Shown here: positions 23,976-36,179 of the stretch, one piece after another
How the letters are laid out: each line of letters begins with the position of its first letter
Position numbering within the stretch: the first letter of the stretch is position 1
From: Cycas panzhihuaensis
Lineage: Eukaryota; Cycadophyta
Direction of reading: 5' to 3'
DNA: 64,000 bases
Assembly (NCBI GenBank): GCA_023213395.1
Contig: CM041465.1
Coordinates: forward strand, 139,011,741-139,075,740
Made by a program: the position numbers and the translations under genes
Notes under the pieces: model-generated
What the model saw: only the letters and a program-made list of their open reading frames with translations
What the model was told of the DNA's origin: nothing
Databases searched by the model: none

Positions 23976-24715
23976 CTCATCACCTTGGTCCCAACGATTG
24001 TCTCCTCGCCTCGATCCGATGGTTTGATCTCTCTCTGCATGTCTTCGAAGTTGAGCAACGCTCCACTATGCAAGGGAAAATGCTCCAGATTGATTGCAAG
24101 CCTATGAAAATGAATCCCGTTTTCACCTAGTTTTCCTGATGTAGAGGGGCACCTTGATAGACACCTTCTTCTTTCTTCCTACTACCATAGCCCTTAGGAC
24201 CATCTTCTTCCCTATATAACCTTTGCCTTCTGGGTTCGTCCCCCCGTTCACCTCCATGGCCTCCTTTTTTACCTCTTAAGCGCATTTATGGTAAGCCCTC
24301 TAATTCTTATGAGGCCCCTTCTGCCTCGATTTACATGTTGTACCCAAACATGCTAATGTTTATACTCATTTGGCTTATTTCGCCATCCTGAACCCAATTC
24401 CACTACCCGTTCGAGCCTTTAGGATCCCCAGGGAAGGCACCTCCCTCATCTAGGGCCGCGTTTCGCTCCACTTAGTGACCTTTGGGACCCCGAAGGAGCC
24501 TTTTTTGCTGTTACCTCTTTCCTGTTTACCGGGTCAGCCTCCTCATCCCTGGGTAGCCTCTCTCTTGGGTCCTCCTACCCCTTGTGACCTTTTATCCATA
24601 ACCATGTAAGTGCCTCATTATTGTTTTCCTCCCTTTGGGTTCCCCTTATTCGTTTATTGACCTTGCCGTCATTCTCCCTCTTTAAGCATCTCGTCGAGAC
24701 CTTGCTCTTCCTACC
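23976..24715. other. Spacer between divergent PMD and RNase H frames of gypsy-A
   Basis: No coding sequence recognised. Near 24070-24150 it aligns with the 5' flank of the gypsy-C antisense gene (shared AAAATGAATC and TTTTC blocks), but the TATA box seen in C is degraded here (GATGTAGAGG on +). Confidence 0.5.
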
Positions 24716-25138
24716 ATGGCTTTGTTCATATTCACTGACAATGGGAGTCGTGGTAACCCATGCCTCTCTACTGCCGCGTGGATCCTCCATGACCCCTCTG
24801 GATATGACTACATGCGTTCTAGGGTCTTCCTTCCTGAAGCCACCAATAACGAAGTGGAATACATGGTCGTTATTGAAGCCCTGACTAATGCGCTCCGCTT
24901 CCACCATAGACCTATCATCCTCTTCTATGAATCCCAAGTCATTGTGTCGCATCTCACCTAGGTCTACTAAGTGTGTTGCCCATACCTGAGAGCCCTCACT
25001 TCGATCTCTAGGTCCCTTTTATCTCATTTCTCATCTGTCGACATCTGGCACATCCCTCGGGATTGCAACGCTGAGGTAGATAGCCTTGTCTGTCTCATTC
25101 TTGAGCATCGCCTCCCTCTCCTCGATGATTCCCTTTGA
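24716..25138 (+). pseudogene. gypsy-A second, archaeal-type RNase H
   Basis: An RNase H separate from the one joined to RT. It opens MALFIFTDNGSRGNP (first catalytic Asp present), then ATNNEVEYMVVIEALTNAL (Glu present), YESQVIVSHL (third acidic site is Glu where gypsy-C has Asp) and CNAEVDSLVCLIL (last Asp present). The SRGNPG and NNEAEY motifs are typical of archaeal-like/plant RNase HI, a domain known as an addition in Tat-lineage gypsy elements. It lies downstream of the antisense PMD gene, near the 3' LTR. Stops at 24959 and 24968 break it. Confidence 0.85.
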
Positions 25139-25400
25139 ATAAACTTATCCAGTCACCCAGGCACCCAAGTTTTGGATCATCTCCTTCTGCTATTATTGCG
25201 ATCTGTTCACACCTTTGAAAGTCAGATGCTAATGAGATTAAACTATGGCGACCACTAGGTTTGTTTCTTTACTCTACCCTTAGCACCACTCCTGGTATAT
25301 GATTCCCGCTATTTTCACTTACTTATGCACATAAGATCACATTCATAACATATGTTCGATCATGTTGGTAATTACCACCATCTTTTTCCTTATACTCCTA

Positions 25401-25411
25401 TGATGGGGGCA
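25401..25411 (+). other. gypsy-A purine run, candidate polypurine tract
   Basis: TGATGGGGGCA is matched by gypsy-C at 55319-55329. In C the LTR starts about 230 bp further on, so this may be a central or alternative purine tract and not the one that primes at the LTR edge. Confidence 0.4.
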
Positions 25412-25469
25412 TTCTCCTCATCCGTTATCATTACCCGTTGGTTATAGGGTGACGCATAGGCTATATTTA

Positions 25470-28168
25470 TCATTGGTGTATTTTCATTTGATTATCATCC
25501 TTTTTGGAGCTTTACGTCTTCAGTACCTCACCCGACATAGGTCTCTTCAACCCCATGACTGTCCCTAGCCATCTAGAAAGAGTGTCATACCTTCCTAGGC
25601 CTAAAGTACCTCCCTTTTGGGCTCCTGACCACTCTTTTCTTTTGTTTTTGCCTATGTTGTTGCTGCACTGCGGTAAAAATCACAGTACCACTTCAAACTT
25701 TGCGGTACTGTAGAGTTTATCATGGGGCGACTGTCACAACTTATTTTTAAAAATCTGTCGCGGTAAATTTCATATTTATTACAAACCCAAAAAAACCTTA
25801 ATCGCTCAGTTGAGCTAGGGTTAGGTTAAAAACCCAAAAAAAAACCTCATTTCCTCTTCTTCTTCCACTCTCTCCCATCTCCTCTTTCATACACATAGGT
25901 CTAGAGAAGTGCCCTGTAACACTTGGCATACCAACACTCTAGCCTAAGATCAGCTCTCTGCAGCCTTAGATCTGCAGCAGCAGGCCTAAGATAATGCTGT
26001 TTAAAAAAGGAAACTCTCCAAGCTTGCCTCCAAGCGTAAGCATCGCACTTTGATTAAGCTTTCTCTTTATATTTTACAACCTCCATAGGGATTCACCTGC
26101 AAACCTTGTAGGGCTACTCTTCTTTCCCATTTTTTTAGGTAGATCATCTCCTGATCTGCCTACAACAGGTATTCTTTCCTCCTTATTTCACTTTTTTCAT
26201 TGTAAGTTGTTTGAAAGTGGTTGGAATACCCTATAACACCCCTCATTTCTCAGTTTTTTACTGTACTCTTTCCTTGTCTATCCACCATTCCATCTAGCTC
26301 TTCCCCGGTTTCTCCAAGGAGGCAGTGAGGAAGAGGTCCCAAAAAGGATGAGTGAAAGGAGTCAAGGTGGGTTCCACAACCCAATAGACCTTCTCCTCAA
26401 GGGTAACCCCCTTCTCCCCTTTTCTTCTTTCTCTTATGTGCTTCCCTTGGGTTGCCAAAGAGCCCCCATAAGAGAGGCCACTGCTGGCAGTAGCATACGT
26501 AGCTTATTACTGCACTCACTCTAGCTTTGTGAGCCTTACATGGGTAGGAATAACAACCCCTAAGTAGGACCTACCTTACCTCTAGGTGTGGATTAGTTTG
26601 TGGTTGCGAAAGTTGCACATCACAATTTTTGCAACATTAACAGCATTTACAACTTTATTACATCTTGTCACCCATATACTTGGCCTTCCTTATACCATAT
26701 TTACTTGCTAAACTTGTGCTTGGACAGTGTGTAGGTGTGTCATCTTAGAGGGTTAGCCATTCTGAGGCTAACTGTCCCCTTTTCCCTTCTCTCTTTTCCT
26801 TGCATAAAAAGAAGTTGAAGGCTGATTTTTAATGTAAACGTTTCTCTTGGTTAGGGTACTTTGCTTATATTATCTCATACACTTTGTATATACATACATT
26901 TTCTACCCTAGCATTCCCTTAGGAAGGGGAAATCCTTTGGTTGCAGGTTCACTCTTTGTTATGTGTAGAGGAGGAAGAAAGCTCATCGATCCGAGTATGT
27001 CCTTCTCTTTCTCTCCCATACTACCTTGAGTCTTTTGCATAGTCTTTTTCCCCTTTCTTTTTCGCTCTTTTCCTTTCAATTTAGGAAAGGTAAGCAAGCC
27101 CCTGGCATCACCACATCACACCGCTTATGTTTGGGGAAGGGAAAGAGGAAGGTGAGTGCGAAACAAGGGAACACACTCATCGAACTGCACATTCCTTCCA
27201 AGTACACCGCTACGTTCTTCTCACAGCTTCTTTTCTCTTGCTTAAAGTTTGCTTACTTATTTGCATAATACATAAAGGGAAAAGAGGAGAAGTAAACTTG
27301 CATATACCATTTGGACATACTTGTTTTGCTTACTCATTTAGGAAAGTGCATAAAGTAGAAGCTACATCTATTTGCATTCTTGCTTGTTGCACATGCCTCT
27401 GCTTAGCCTTGTGTCCCTTGTGTGCACATTCACAACCTTTTGGCTAGCCCCTTTATTTTTCTTTCATTTGAAAATAGAAGGAGAGTGAGGTTATTATACT
27501 AGTGAGTAAATGAGAGTGCATTCATTTTGTGATTTTCTTTCTATTTGCAAAAAGAACACAACATTATATTGATCACTCCACCCCCACACACAAAGCACAA
27601 CCTCTCATATGTGGAATGGTTGAAACTCTTTTCACCATTGCCTCATATCCCTAAGTCTACCTTGGGTATAGTGACCTAAAGAAGATCTTCCCTTTAGGTC
27701 ACTCCCCCTAGTCTTTGTCATATCTGTCTTAGCTAGGTATCCTTAGCATACCCTTTAGGTTGGTTCCACTCGTGGGTTGGTCATCTAACCTCCTTTCTAC
27801 GAGTGTGCACTACCCCCATTACTTACTTGAGTACACTTCTCTTATGTCTCTTTATCCTATATGAGGTGTCATCTCCTTGTTTGACTTTACTTCCCTCCTT
27901 TGACCATCCAGGGGTGGGAGGGCCTATCTCTTGAGGTTACTCAGGAAACTGAGGATATCCCTCAATTCTTCGACCCTCCAAACCAAAGTCAAGTTACCCA
28001 AAAGGGAGTTGTGCACCATTTGCGAGTCCCAAACCTGCATTCCAACATGTGGACGCCCTTCACAAGTGACCTCTTTCACTTGCCAGATTGATCTTAGTTT
28101 TTGAAACTCTTCATCGATTGATCTAATCTTAACCAAGTGTGGTTACTACCCCCATAGGTGTAATTCCA
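25470..28168 (+). repeat. gypsy-A 3' LTR, missing its first ~335 bp
   Basis: It aligns with 11562-14276 of the 5' LTR and ends TCCA at 28168, next to the GACCC duplication. The TGTTTCCC start and the next ~330 bp are absent, replaced by internal sequence that still matches the gypsy-C 3' untranslated region up to about 25460. The GGTTAAAAACCC box (about 25823), the AGAGGGTTAGCCATTCTGAGG block (about 26745) and the AAAGGTAAGCAAGCCCC block (about 27086) are kept. Confidence 0.85.
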
Positions 28169-28308
28169 GACCCCAAGTAGGTTGGTCCCTTCATTATGCT
28201 TCAAAGACTAGCTAATAGTGCATATTGCATTATCGCATTCAAGGGCCTTAGGTTTGAGAAGGCTATCAACAAATAGTTTTTGAAGTAATTTTATGTTTAA
28301 TATTATCA
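28169..28308 (+). pseudogene. gypsy-B integrase C-terminus (continues from 11226)
   Basis: Right after the GACCC duplication the frame gives KGLRFEKAINK, then FLK and FYV with stops, the same ending as LEGLEFDKAINGKFLKKFYV of gypsy-A. It completes the integrase cut at 11226 and so proves that gypsy-A inserted into gypsy-B. Confidence 0.85.
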
Positions 28309-29440
28309 TCACAAGGGGCATTAGTGCTCTCATAAAAGCCTAAACAACTAAAGAGCTATAAGATGAACCTAAACTGCTTTATTGCTATCATGTTCCATCC
28401 CTACTATGGCATGTTATTTCTCAGTGTTTGTCATGACAACTATTGCTCTATTAAGAGTGGCTTCCTCTCCCCCTTAGGTATTCCCCATGAGGGCATTGTT
28501 CTCCTCCATGCATATAAACTAGGGCTCATTACATCATGAGTATAAACTGTCAGTTGTAAATACTATTCTAGGGAAAAAAAAAATTATAAAACATGAAAAC
28601 AAAATAAAAGAAAAATCTTTCCTTCCTTTGATGTTTGTACAATCTTCTTTTCCTTTCCTTTTACTCTGGAATAAGCCTAAATTATAATCAAGAAGTGTTT
28701 CACTTCTATGCCTATTAGGTGGTCCCCAAGTCTTGTGTTTATTAAGACACCTTAGGCTTTGATGAGAGCTAAAACTATCAACCTACTCTGAAAAGAGTAT
28801 AAACTACATAGCCTTTTCACATTTCATATCTATTAAGACATGGCACTAGCCTATGGCCATCATATCACAAAAGGCTTCATCACGAGCCATTTTCTCTCCT
28901 CCTTGGGCAACTACCATGGGGGGCTTGAGACTCTTCCATGAGTATAAACTAGTATATGAACTCCAATATGAGTGTAAACTATCACTCATTAATTATGTAT
29001 CTTGAGTGTTATAAGTAGTTTTTGAGTTGTCTACCATTTTTGTGAGTGTTATGTGTGCACAAAGGTGCTATTTATGAGATAAAGTCAACCAAGTATATAT
29101 AAAAAATAATAACTTGAACATAAATGTTATGTGATCAACACACATATGAAGCTATGCACACAAATATAAATTAAGTTGTGGGAGTTCAAGTCAGCCCCCA
29201 TATGTATATCATTAAAATATGTATGTACAATAATGTTTTGAGGGAGTTGGTGTCCTTATAAAGGTGTACAATCACCCAATATGCCATATATCACACTCAC
29301 CTAGACCCTTGCAAGTCTAACTTACCTCTCTAAAAATTTATAGTACAACATGAATATAAGTATAACCATGGTCTAACTCCCCCTCACATGGCCATTTTCT
29401 ATGGATTCTCTTATCTCTCTACTAGTGATGTGACTCATAA
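28309..29440. other. gypsy-B untranslated spacer with scattered TAAACTA motifs
   Basis: Corresponds in position to 20680-21510 of A. GATGAACCTAAACTGC (28372-28387) equals the repeat after integrase in A and C. Further TAAACTA-type words occur at about 28515, 28545, 28795, 28947 and 28975. No coding region seen. Confidence 0.5.
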
Positions 29441-31560
29441 ATATTGAGAGGGCCCTACTTGTCTACTCTACAAGTCTTGCATAGGGTGGATATATAGGTT
29501 TGAGAGTTGCTCCTTGATAATCTCTTGGTTAGGTGATCGACCAAGTGGTCCTATCGTTACTAGACCTTAGCTCTAAGTCTCTCAATGTGATCTCTTTCTT
29601 TCCTCATATCTACCACTTGTGCTTGTAAAATTGTGATATGTGTATTTTCCCCAGGGATTGCCTACAAAGGGACTACAAGTGTTGGGATCCTTGCTCCTAC
29701 TTGGCTAGCCTCTAGCTTTCTAATGCAAGCTCATAGCTCACCTCTCTTGACGGCCCACATAGCTAGGTCATTTTTTACCAAAGGAGCAAACATGATTGTA
29801 TGAGGGCGAGTAATGATAAGCTCATTAGTGTTTATCATAAGAGGCCACTCCTTTGCATATAACATTAGGAGTAGACTATTAAGGATTTGATGAATAAAAT
29901 TCAGAGCAAGCCCTCTACCTATAATTAAACCAATCTCATGATCAATAATTGTAATGAAGTATAAATTGTAAACTAATTAAAACAAATGAAATGTAAGTCA
30001 TGGTGCACAAGTAAAAGGGTTCAGATAAGTAATGTACCATCACCATGCCCCTCCTCCCCACCCTCTACTACTATTAGGTCTTCATCACCTTTGATAGTGC
30101 CTTAGCTCTCCCCTCATCAACAGGCTCACCCTCGTCATCTCTACCCTTATTATTGGTTGCTGGCTCTAACTCATCCAAATTAGATTCCCATTAGATCCCT
30201 AGATAAGGGTTAACTATATAATCATCAATGCTAAGCCTATCTAATGATATGGCATATACAATCCTGTTCACTTATTTTGGTGCCCCAAGTGTCCTGAATT
30301 AGGTAGGTCACTTGTGTATTAATTAATTCCCACAGGCCATTGATTAAGGGCTCATCCTCATCCGATCCCTTAAAATCTATTAAAAAACCAACATTGTGAT
30401 ATAGTACAGTAAGAAAACCCTCTATGGCTAACTGCCCTGATTTGGCTCAGTTGTATCTTGATGTTGGCCACTATTGACATGGCTTAATCTAATCTCTGAA
30501 TGGCCTCACATCTCTACACCACATTTATTTAGCCAATTGGGATCTCATAGTAGTTTTTCTAGTATAAAATTCAAAATAAGATATTACAAATGATGAGTTT
30601 TTTAACATGTGGGACCTTAGAATCCATCATCCTCCCCACACTTCTTTTGCACTTATCCCAATATCCATAACTATTAAAGAAGGTTATTGCTACTTGATGG
30701 GTATCATCTATACTTGGTAGTTCCCCCAACTTAGGTGGTGGCCCTATGCATGGCACTCACATCATCTACTTTACATCTTTAGGTGTGATCATAACATCCT
30801 CAACTAATGGCAAATGGAAAGTATGGCATTGACATTCCTAATAGGATGTAATATCAATAAGAAGGGCTTGGTATGGGATAAAATACCTCAATGCAAAGAC
30901 CCTAAGAAGTCCATAACATCTCAAAATATCCCTATCTTTATCATTGATCATCCCAACAAGGGTCAACATTGCTAAACCTATGTTCTTATAATTATCAATC
31001 ATGATAATGGGATGCACACTAATCAAAACCAAGTCAAATAGATCAATAATAACATGATAGCACCCATAGGACATCAAGCATACAACATGCAACCCTAGAT
31101 TTATTAATTGACCAAGAAACATATATAACTTCCTAAGTTATAGGTTGTCTTATGAACTTTCTTATCTATCTCATGATAGAATACAAGATCTTATGATGAT
31201 CTTTATGGTACCATTGAGATTCTTTGCGGTACTACAAAGAAAAATAGGTCACACCATGAAGATTTGCATGCCACAAAAGATAAAAAATTCATATCAAAAT
31301 CATAAATTTAACCATTTAGATTAAAAATGATCCATTGAAAATCATTGCAGTGATAAATTACCCCTATTTAACCTTGAATAAAGATTTGATTAGACTCTAT
31401 TTGACCAAAATGAAGAAATTAGGGAACAACCCTACCAAACCCCAAAATTTATTAAAAATTGATTTGCAAATAGAGTAACAAGTTTGGCCTACCAGATCCC
31501 AAGCCTAAGAAACCATCTTGGTGTTCTGGATCTAATGAGTCCAGCCAAGCATAATTCTAG
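29440..31560 (-). pseudogene. gypsy-B antisense PMD gene, most decayed copy
   Basis: Minus-strand blocks match those of A and C. IIMIDNYKNIGLAMLTLVGMINDKDRDILRCYGLLRV and LIDITSYW lie at about 31010-30835, VPHVKKLIICNILF near 30610-30571, and VANIKIQLSQIRAVSHRGFSYCTI with CWFFNRF near 30470-30380. An AG preceded by TTGACTTGGTTTTGATT falls where A and C have the acceptor of intron 1. The last exon and exon 1 are only guessed from position (about 29450-29650 and near 31550). Full of stops. It shows that the antisense gene was present in the oldest copy in the window. Confidence 0.7.
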
Positions 31561-31673
31561 TGGTTAGTTTATCTATTATGATTGTGGGAACCTTATTAGG
31601 TTAAGTAGGTTTTTAAGGTTTCCAAGGAAGATTTCCTAACTCTCAAAAACAAAAATGAAAATAAAAACATATT

Positions 31674-31681
31674 TTTATAAA
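31674..31681 (-). promoter_or_regulatory. TATA-like box upstream of the gypsy-B antisense PMD gene
   Basis: TTTATAAA lies at the place where gypsy-C has CCTATATAAGG, about 120 bp upstream of the likely first exon. Flanking AAAATGAAAA words align with gypsy-C. Confidence 0.4.
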
Positions 31682-31689
31682 GGTCAAGA

Positions 31690-32510
31690 CTTGACCCTAG
31701 GATCTCTGCTTCTCACCCTGTTTATTCTGTTGGGACCCTAGTTTTTTTGATTTTGTTGTTAATACTGCCATTACTATAACCACTTAGTTTTGCCCTGTGG
31801 TGCAAAATTACCCCTTTGTACAAGTAATTAATGGGCCTATTAATGATCCAAAAGTCACCCCTTTACTACCTAAGGATCACTATCTCTAGACATACTAGTG
31901 TTTATAGTCCATGGGACTGTTTAGAAATATTAGATTCAAATTTACAAGGTTTATGAGTCTTATTACTATCAGGTATCACTTGATCCCTTTTTCTTTATAT
32001 GATTTGACTTAGTGTGAGCCCTAAGTCTAATATATAGTCGTGTTTGATATTGTCCTAACTATATAATCAACTTGTGAGTCTCGTGGGCTATAGGTGTCCT
32101 TGATCTCTTTCAATCTTCCCATATGTGACCAATTTGTCTTAAAGCAAGTTGCTTTCGAAACCTATAATTTATGGTTTGAATGGTTTTATCATGCAATGTA
32201 CTCCTTGATAATATCCCTACCTGATCCCTACTACAATAGATGACCCAACTTGCCATAGTTACCTTTTTAAGGGTCCCTATTTTACTCATATCCAACATGA
32301 AAGCTCTTAGAGATAACTCATGTTAACTACCCTTATTTTCCCTATGGTTTGATCCTCTTCACTAGCTTCTCAAGTCATGTATGCCTTTACTCTATTAAAG
32401 TAATCTGCCACATTTTGGTTTACTTAGTCCCCCATGAGTTGGCTCGCCATCGTGATACTTTTTAATATTAATATATACTCTAAAAAATATATAAAATATA
32501 AAAAGAGAAA
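31690..32510. other. gypsy-B spacer, no gene seen
   Basis: Position corresponds to the spacer between the antisense PMD gene and the second RNase H. A/T rich, many stops on both strands, no domain recognised. Confidence 0.4.
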
Positions 32511-33264
<754 letters not shown>

Positions 33265-34224
33265 TATTGCTAGCATGAAAATTGACTCACTGGCTGTGTG
33301 AGGACCAGAGATAGGTCAGATAACCCGAGTTGTGCAAGTGCGGACCATATGGAGGTACGCACGAGGCAAAATGGCAGAAAAACAGGCATTCTGGGTACGT
33401 ATGACAGGTGCGTACCTGGAACGGGTACGCATGACAGGTACGTACCAGTAGCGAAACAGAACCGAACGGAAGCGGTACGCATGACAGTACGGGACCAGTG
33501 GAAGACGGGGAAGCCCTGGATGTCGCGTACGGACGTACGGACCTAATGAAGACATTAGTTAAAGTGCATAACTAATGATTAAAGTGAAAGGGTACCTTGG
33601 TGACGAAAAGGTATGGTTATGACTTTGGGTCATAACCTTTCATCCAAAAGGCATCAAAGGGACATATTTAATGGTGCTTTGAGGACCATTCCAGGGTGAG
33701 AGCCGAGTGATTCAATCCCATGACATACTCTCGAGGGTGAGAGCCGAGTGATTCAATCCATGACATACTCTCGAGGGTGAGAGCCGAGTTATTCATTCCT
33801 ATGTCATGTGCTCGAGGGTGAGAGCCGGAGATCAAAGGTACGCAAAGGTGCGGATGACAGTACGTATGACAGCCGATTGGAGCATGAGTGCATGATAAGT
33901 ACCATCTGGGTACGCATGTGTAACAGAAGGACTGTATGCTGCTGGAATGCTCAGGAACGCATTCCAGCCTCTGTGTAAATGAACTGTTGAATTAATAAAA
34001 GAAGAGTTATGTGGAAATTGGTGCATTCTTGATGTGTGTTGATGATTTACTATAGTATGTATTGATTTCTGTACTGCTGTGTACCATTCTGTGAACTATA
34101 TATAGAATGTATGTGGAATATATGTGTATAACCATGTTGACGGTGTCCTAAAACTAGACTATAGTGTTGTGTAACCTTGACAAGTGCATTGATTCCACAA
34201 GGGAGTGGAATCTATAAGTCAACA
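33265..34224 (+). repeat. Element F 5' LTR
   Basis: About 960 bp, ending AGTCAACA at 34224. It contains GGTACGCATGACAG-type repeats (33395-33490), a 41-bp tandem repeat (33694-33830), AATAAA at about 33994 and TATATATAGAATG at about 34097. It differs from the 3' LTR mainly by small gaps in the repeat part. Confidence 0.9.
33694..33830 (+). repeat. 41-bp tandem repeat in F 5' LTR
   Basis: Units start GGGTGAGAGCCGAGTGATTC and end ACTCTCGA; three full units plus a partial fourth, with small changes. The same array is at 38458-38594 in the 3' LTR. Confidence 0.9.
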
Positions 34225-34225
34225 T

Positions 34226-34238
34226 TGGTTCCGTTGCC
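34226..34238 (+). other. Element F primer-binding site
   Basis: TGGTTCCGTTGCC begins one base after the LTR end CAACA. The TGG start and position fit a tRNA primer site; which tRNA is not determined. Confidence 0.7.
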
Positions 34239-34366
34239 TACGTCCATTGAGGAGGGACAGGGCTTAAGGGTTTCAAAGGAAAAAGAATGTGTAAAGGGCA
34301 GAGGACCCTGGCTGCCAGCGTGATGGCGGGCTGTAACTAAGCCACCGGCAGCCAGGGGACCTTCCA

Positions 34367-34939
34367 ATGCCACCTAAGAGGCCTTCAAGGTCGGAAGAGC
34401 CCCAGAAGGATACTTCACCAAAGGAAAAGGAGACCAGCAGGCAAAGGGCACTAAGATGGTCAAAAGAGGCAAAACTCAGAAGGGCGAGGAGATTAAGTTC
34501 GCAAAACAATGAGACTAAGGGACAGTCCGTTGAAGGATCTGAGGCAAGTGGAGCCTAGACACCTCAGGAAGAGGAAACCCATGGCGAACGCATGGTATTG
34601 ACACCAGCCCCTATCAGAGATGATTTGTTTAGCCCGGAGTTGGAAGGAAAGCCAAAAGTGGATGAAAAACAAAAAGAAATCTTAACAGAGGGAAGTATAC
34701 TGGCGGAGGACAGCCCAAAGGACCTAGGTGACAGTGATAAGAAGGCGGAGGAAGGTCCCTCGGCATATTGGGAAAACAAGCTAACGAGACAGCTTTTTGA
34801 AGATTCGACAGAAAAGGGTTCTGATCAATCTTATATCACGGTAACACCATTAACTATACAAGTTCCAGGTGTAGTGGAACCTATACATATAAAAACTCCA
34901 TTCAAAAACCCGTTGTTTGGAAAGGATCTTTGCAGATGA
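34367..34939 (+). pseudogene. gag: Element F gag N-terminal part
   Basis: The ATG at 34367 opens MPPKRPSRSEEPQKD, a very basic and acidic Lys/Glu/Arg/Ser-rich protein. One TAG at 34556-34558 interrupts an otherwise continuous frame that runs to 34939 (second half from MVLTPAPIRDDLFSPELEG). The end overlaps the start of the main gag frame by 10 bp in another phase, so a single frameshift, mutational or programmed, separates them. Confidence 0.7.
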
Positions 34940-36060
34940 AGTGTCTCCCAAAGGCATCCCCAAAAGACGGAGGAGGGGAAAGATCACCATCAGGTGGGGG
35001 ACAGTCGCAATCTCCCAAGATGGATGACTATAGAGATTTTGGGAGACTTACCTTTAATGATACTTCAGATGCAGCAGAGCATGTGTACTTGTTTCAGAAC
35101 CTCATTGATGTTAAGAAGATTACAGACGAAGACGAGATTAAAGCACGCTTCGCTTGTACATTGAGAGGAGTACCCTTGGCTTGGTACAAGGAAATAAACA
35201 AAAGTGAGCCATGGACAAAGGTTAAGAAGGCGTTTGAAGAGAGATTCCAAAAATTTCGCAGTAATGAAGCTGTGGAAATCGCATTGCAAGAAATCAAGCG
35301 GTCGGGAATCAGTCTAACGTACATCAGCCGAATGAAGATTATTGCGGCGAGTATGATCAATGAGACAATTACGGATCATAACATGAAGAATTACTTCGTC
35401 AGAGGGCTAAATGAGAAGTTGCGAGCTATGATGCAGGCTCATCCGCTGAAATCTTTCAAGAATGCTCAGGAGTTGGCATTAGATTTCGAGATGGAAATAG
35501 ATGCCCAAGCAGGGGGACAAAATTCCCTGCTGTTAAGATTACAAGATGAGATTAGAGAGCTGAAACAGAATCAGCACAATCGACCTTTCTGCCAGGTAGG
35601 GGTAGCAGAAGAGGAATCTGAATTAGAGGCACTGAGGAAAGAGGTAGCCCGATTGAAAATCAGAAATAATCGGGAAGAAGAAGAGACATTAAAGAAGAAA
35701 GAGCACACTGGAAGGGTGACCAAGTGGTGCCATATTTGTGAAGAAAATTCACACACCACTCGGGAATGTGAATTGAACTTAAAAAACAATGTGACACACC
35801 AACAGGAGAAGTGGTGCCATATATGTGAGGTCGATACCCACACAACTAGGGATTGTTTCTACAATTCGTGGGTAAAGCATTCAGAGGTAGAGGTCAGGGA
35901 AGAGGCAACCCACCTCGCAATGTGTATACAACGAGGGGTGCAACAGAGCCCTCGAGGAAGAAACAGCCGATGGGGAGATGCCTCATCCGCCTCTGATTCG
36001 AACCTTCGAAGTCAATGCCCGATGAAGCTAGAATCTGAACAAAAACCGTCAGGTATGTAA
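34930..36060 (+). CDS. gag: Element F gag (Retrotrans_gag domain, two zinc knuckles)
   Basis: An uninterrupted 376-residue frame. Residues about 35-200 form the gag capsid-like domain: FGRLTFNDTSDAAEHVYLFQNL, ARFACTLRGVPLAWYKEI, FEERFQKFRSNE, NYFVRGLNEKLRAM. A coiled-coil-like stretch follows (LQDEIRELKQ, ELEALRKEVARLKIRNN). Two knuckles, WCHICEENSHTTREC and WCHICEVDTHTTRDC, are both CX2CX4HX4C. A third, in the next frame at about 36046 (YVSCGPSDHKTEDC), has lost its first Cys to Tyr. The protein would bind and package element RNA. The true start may be upstream in the N-terminal frame. Confidence 0.85.
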   Translation: MQMKCLPKASPKDGGGERSPSGGGQSQSPKMDDYRDFGRLTFNDTSDAAEHVYLFQNLIDVKKITDEDEIKARFACTLRGVPLAWYKEINKSEPWTKVKKAFEERFQKFRSNEAVEIALQEIKRSGISLTYISRMKIIAASMINETITDHNMKNYFVRGLNEKLRAMMQAHPLKSFKNAQELALDFEMEIDAQAGGQNSLLLRLQDEIRELKQNQHNRPFCQVGVAEEESELEALRKEVARLKIRNNREEEETLKKKEHTGRVTKWCHICEENSHTTRECELNLKNNVTHQQEKWCHICEVDTHTTRDCFYNSWVKHSEVEVREEATHLAMCIQRGVQQSPRGRNSRWGDASSASDSNLRSQCPMKLESEQKPSGM

Positions 36061-36179
36061 GCTGTGGCCCAAGTGACCACAAAACAGAAGATTGCAAGGG
36101 TAAAGCCAAAGCAACGAACTTAATGACGATCATGCCGGAAACGAAAAATGTGAAGTTGTAGAATAAGCAGAAAGAGAAA

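Larger units (their letters stand above)
11227..28168 (+). mobile_element. gypsy-A: full-span Tat/Ogre-like LTR retrotransposon nested in gypsy-B
   Basis: A 16,942-bp element, bounded by TGTTTCCC at 11227 and TCCA at 28168 and flanked by a perfect 5-bp duplication GACCC (11222-11226 and 28169-28173). The gypsy-B integrase resumes in register on the far side. Order: 5' LTR, primer site, gag, protease, RT, RNase H, integrase, antisense PMD gene, archaeal-type RNase H, purine run, 3' LTR. Long LTRs, the gag knuckle type and the extra RNase H place it near the Tat lineage of Ty3/gypsy. All sense frames are interrupted. Confidence 0.9.
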
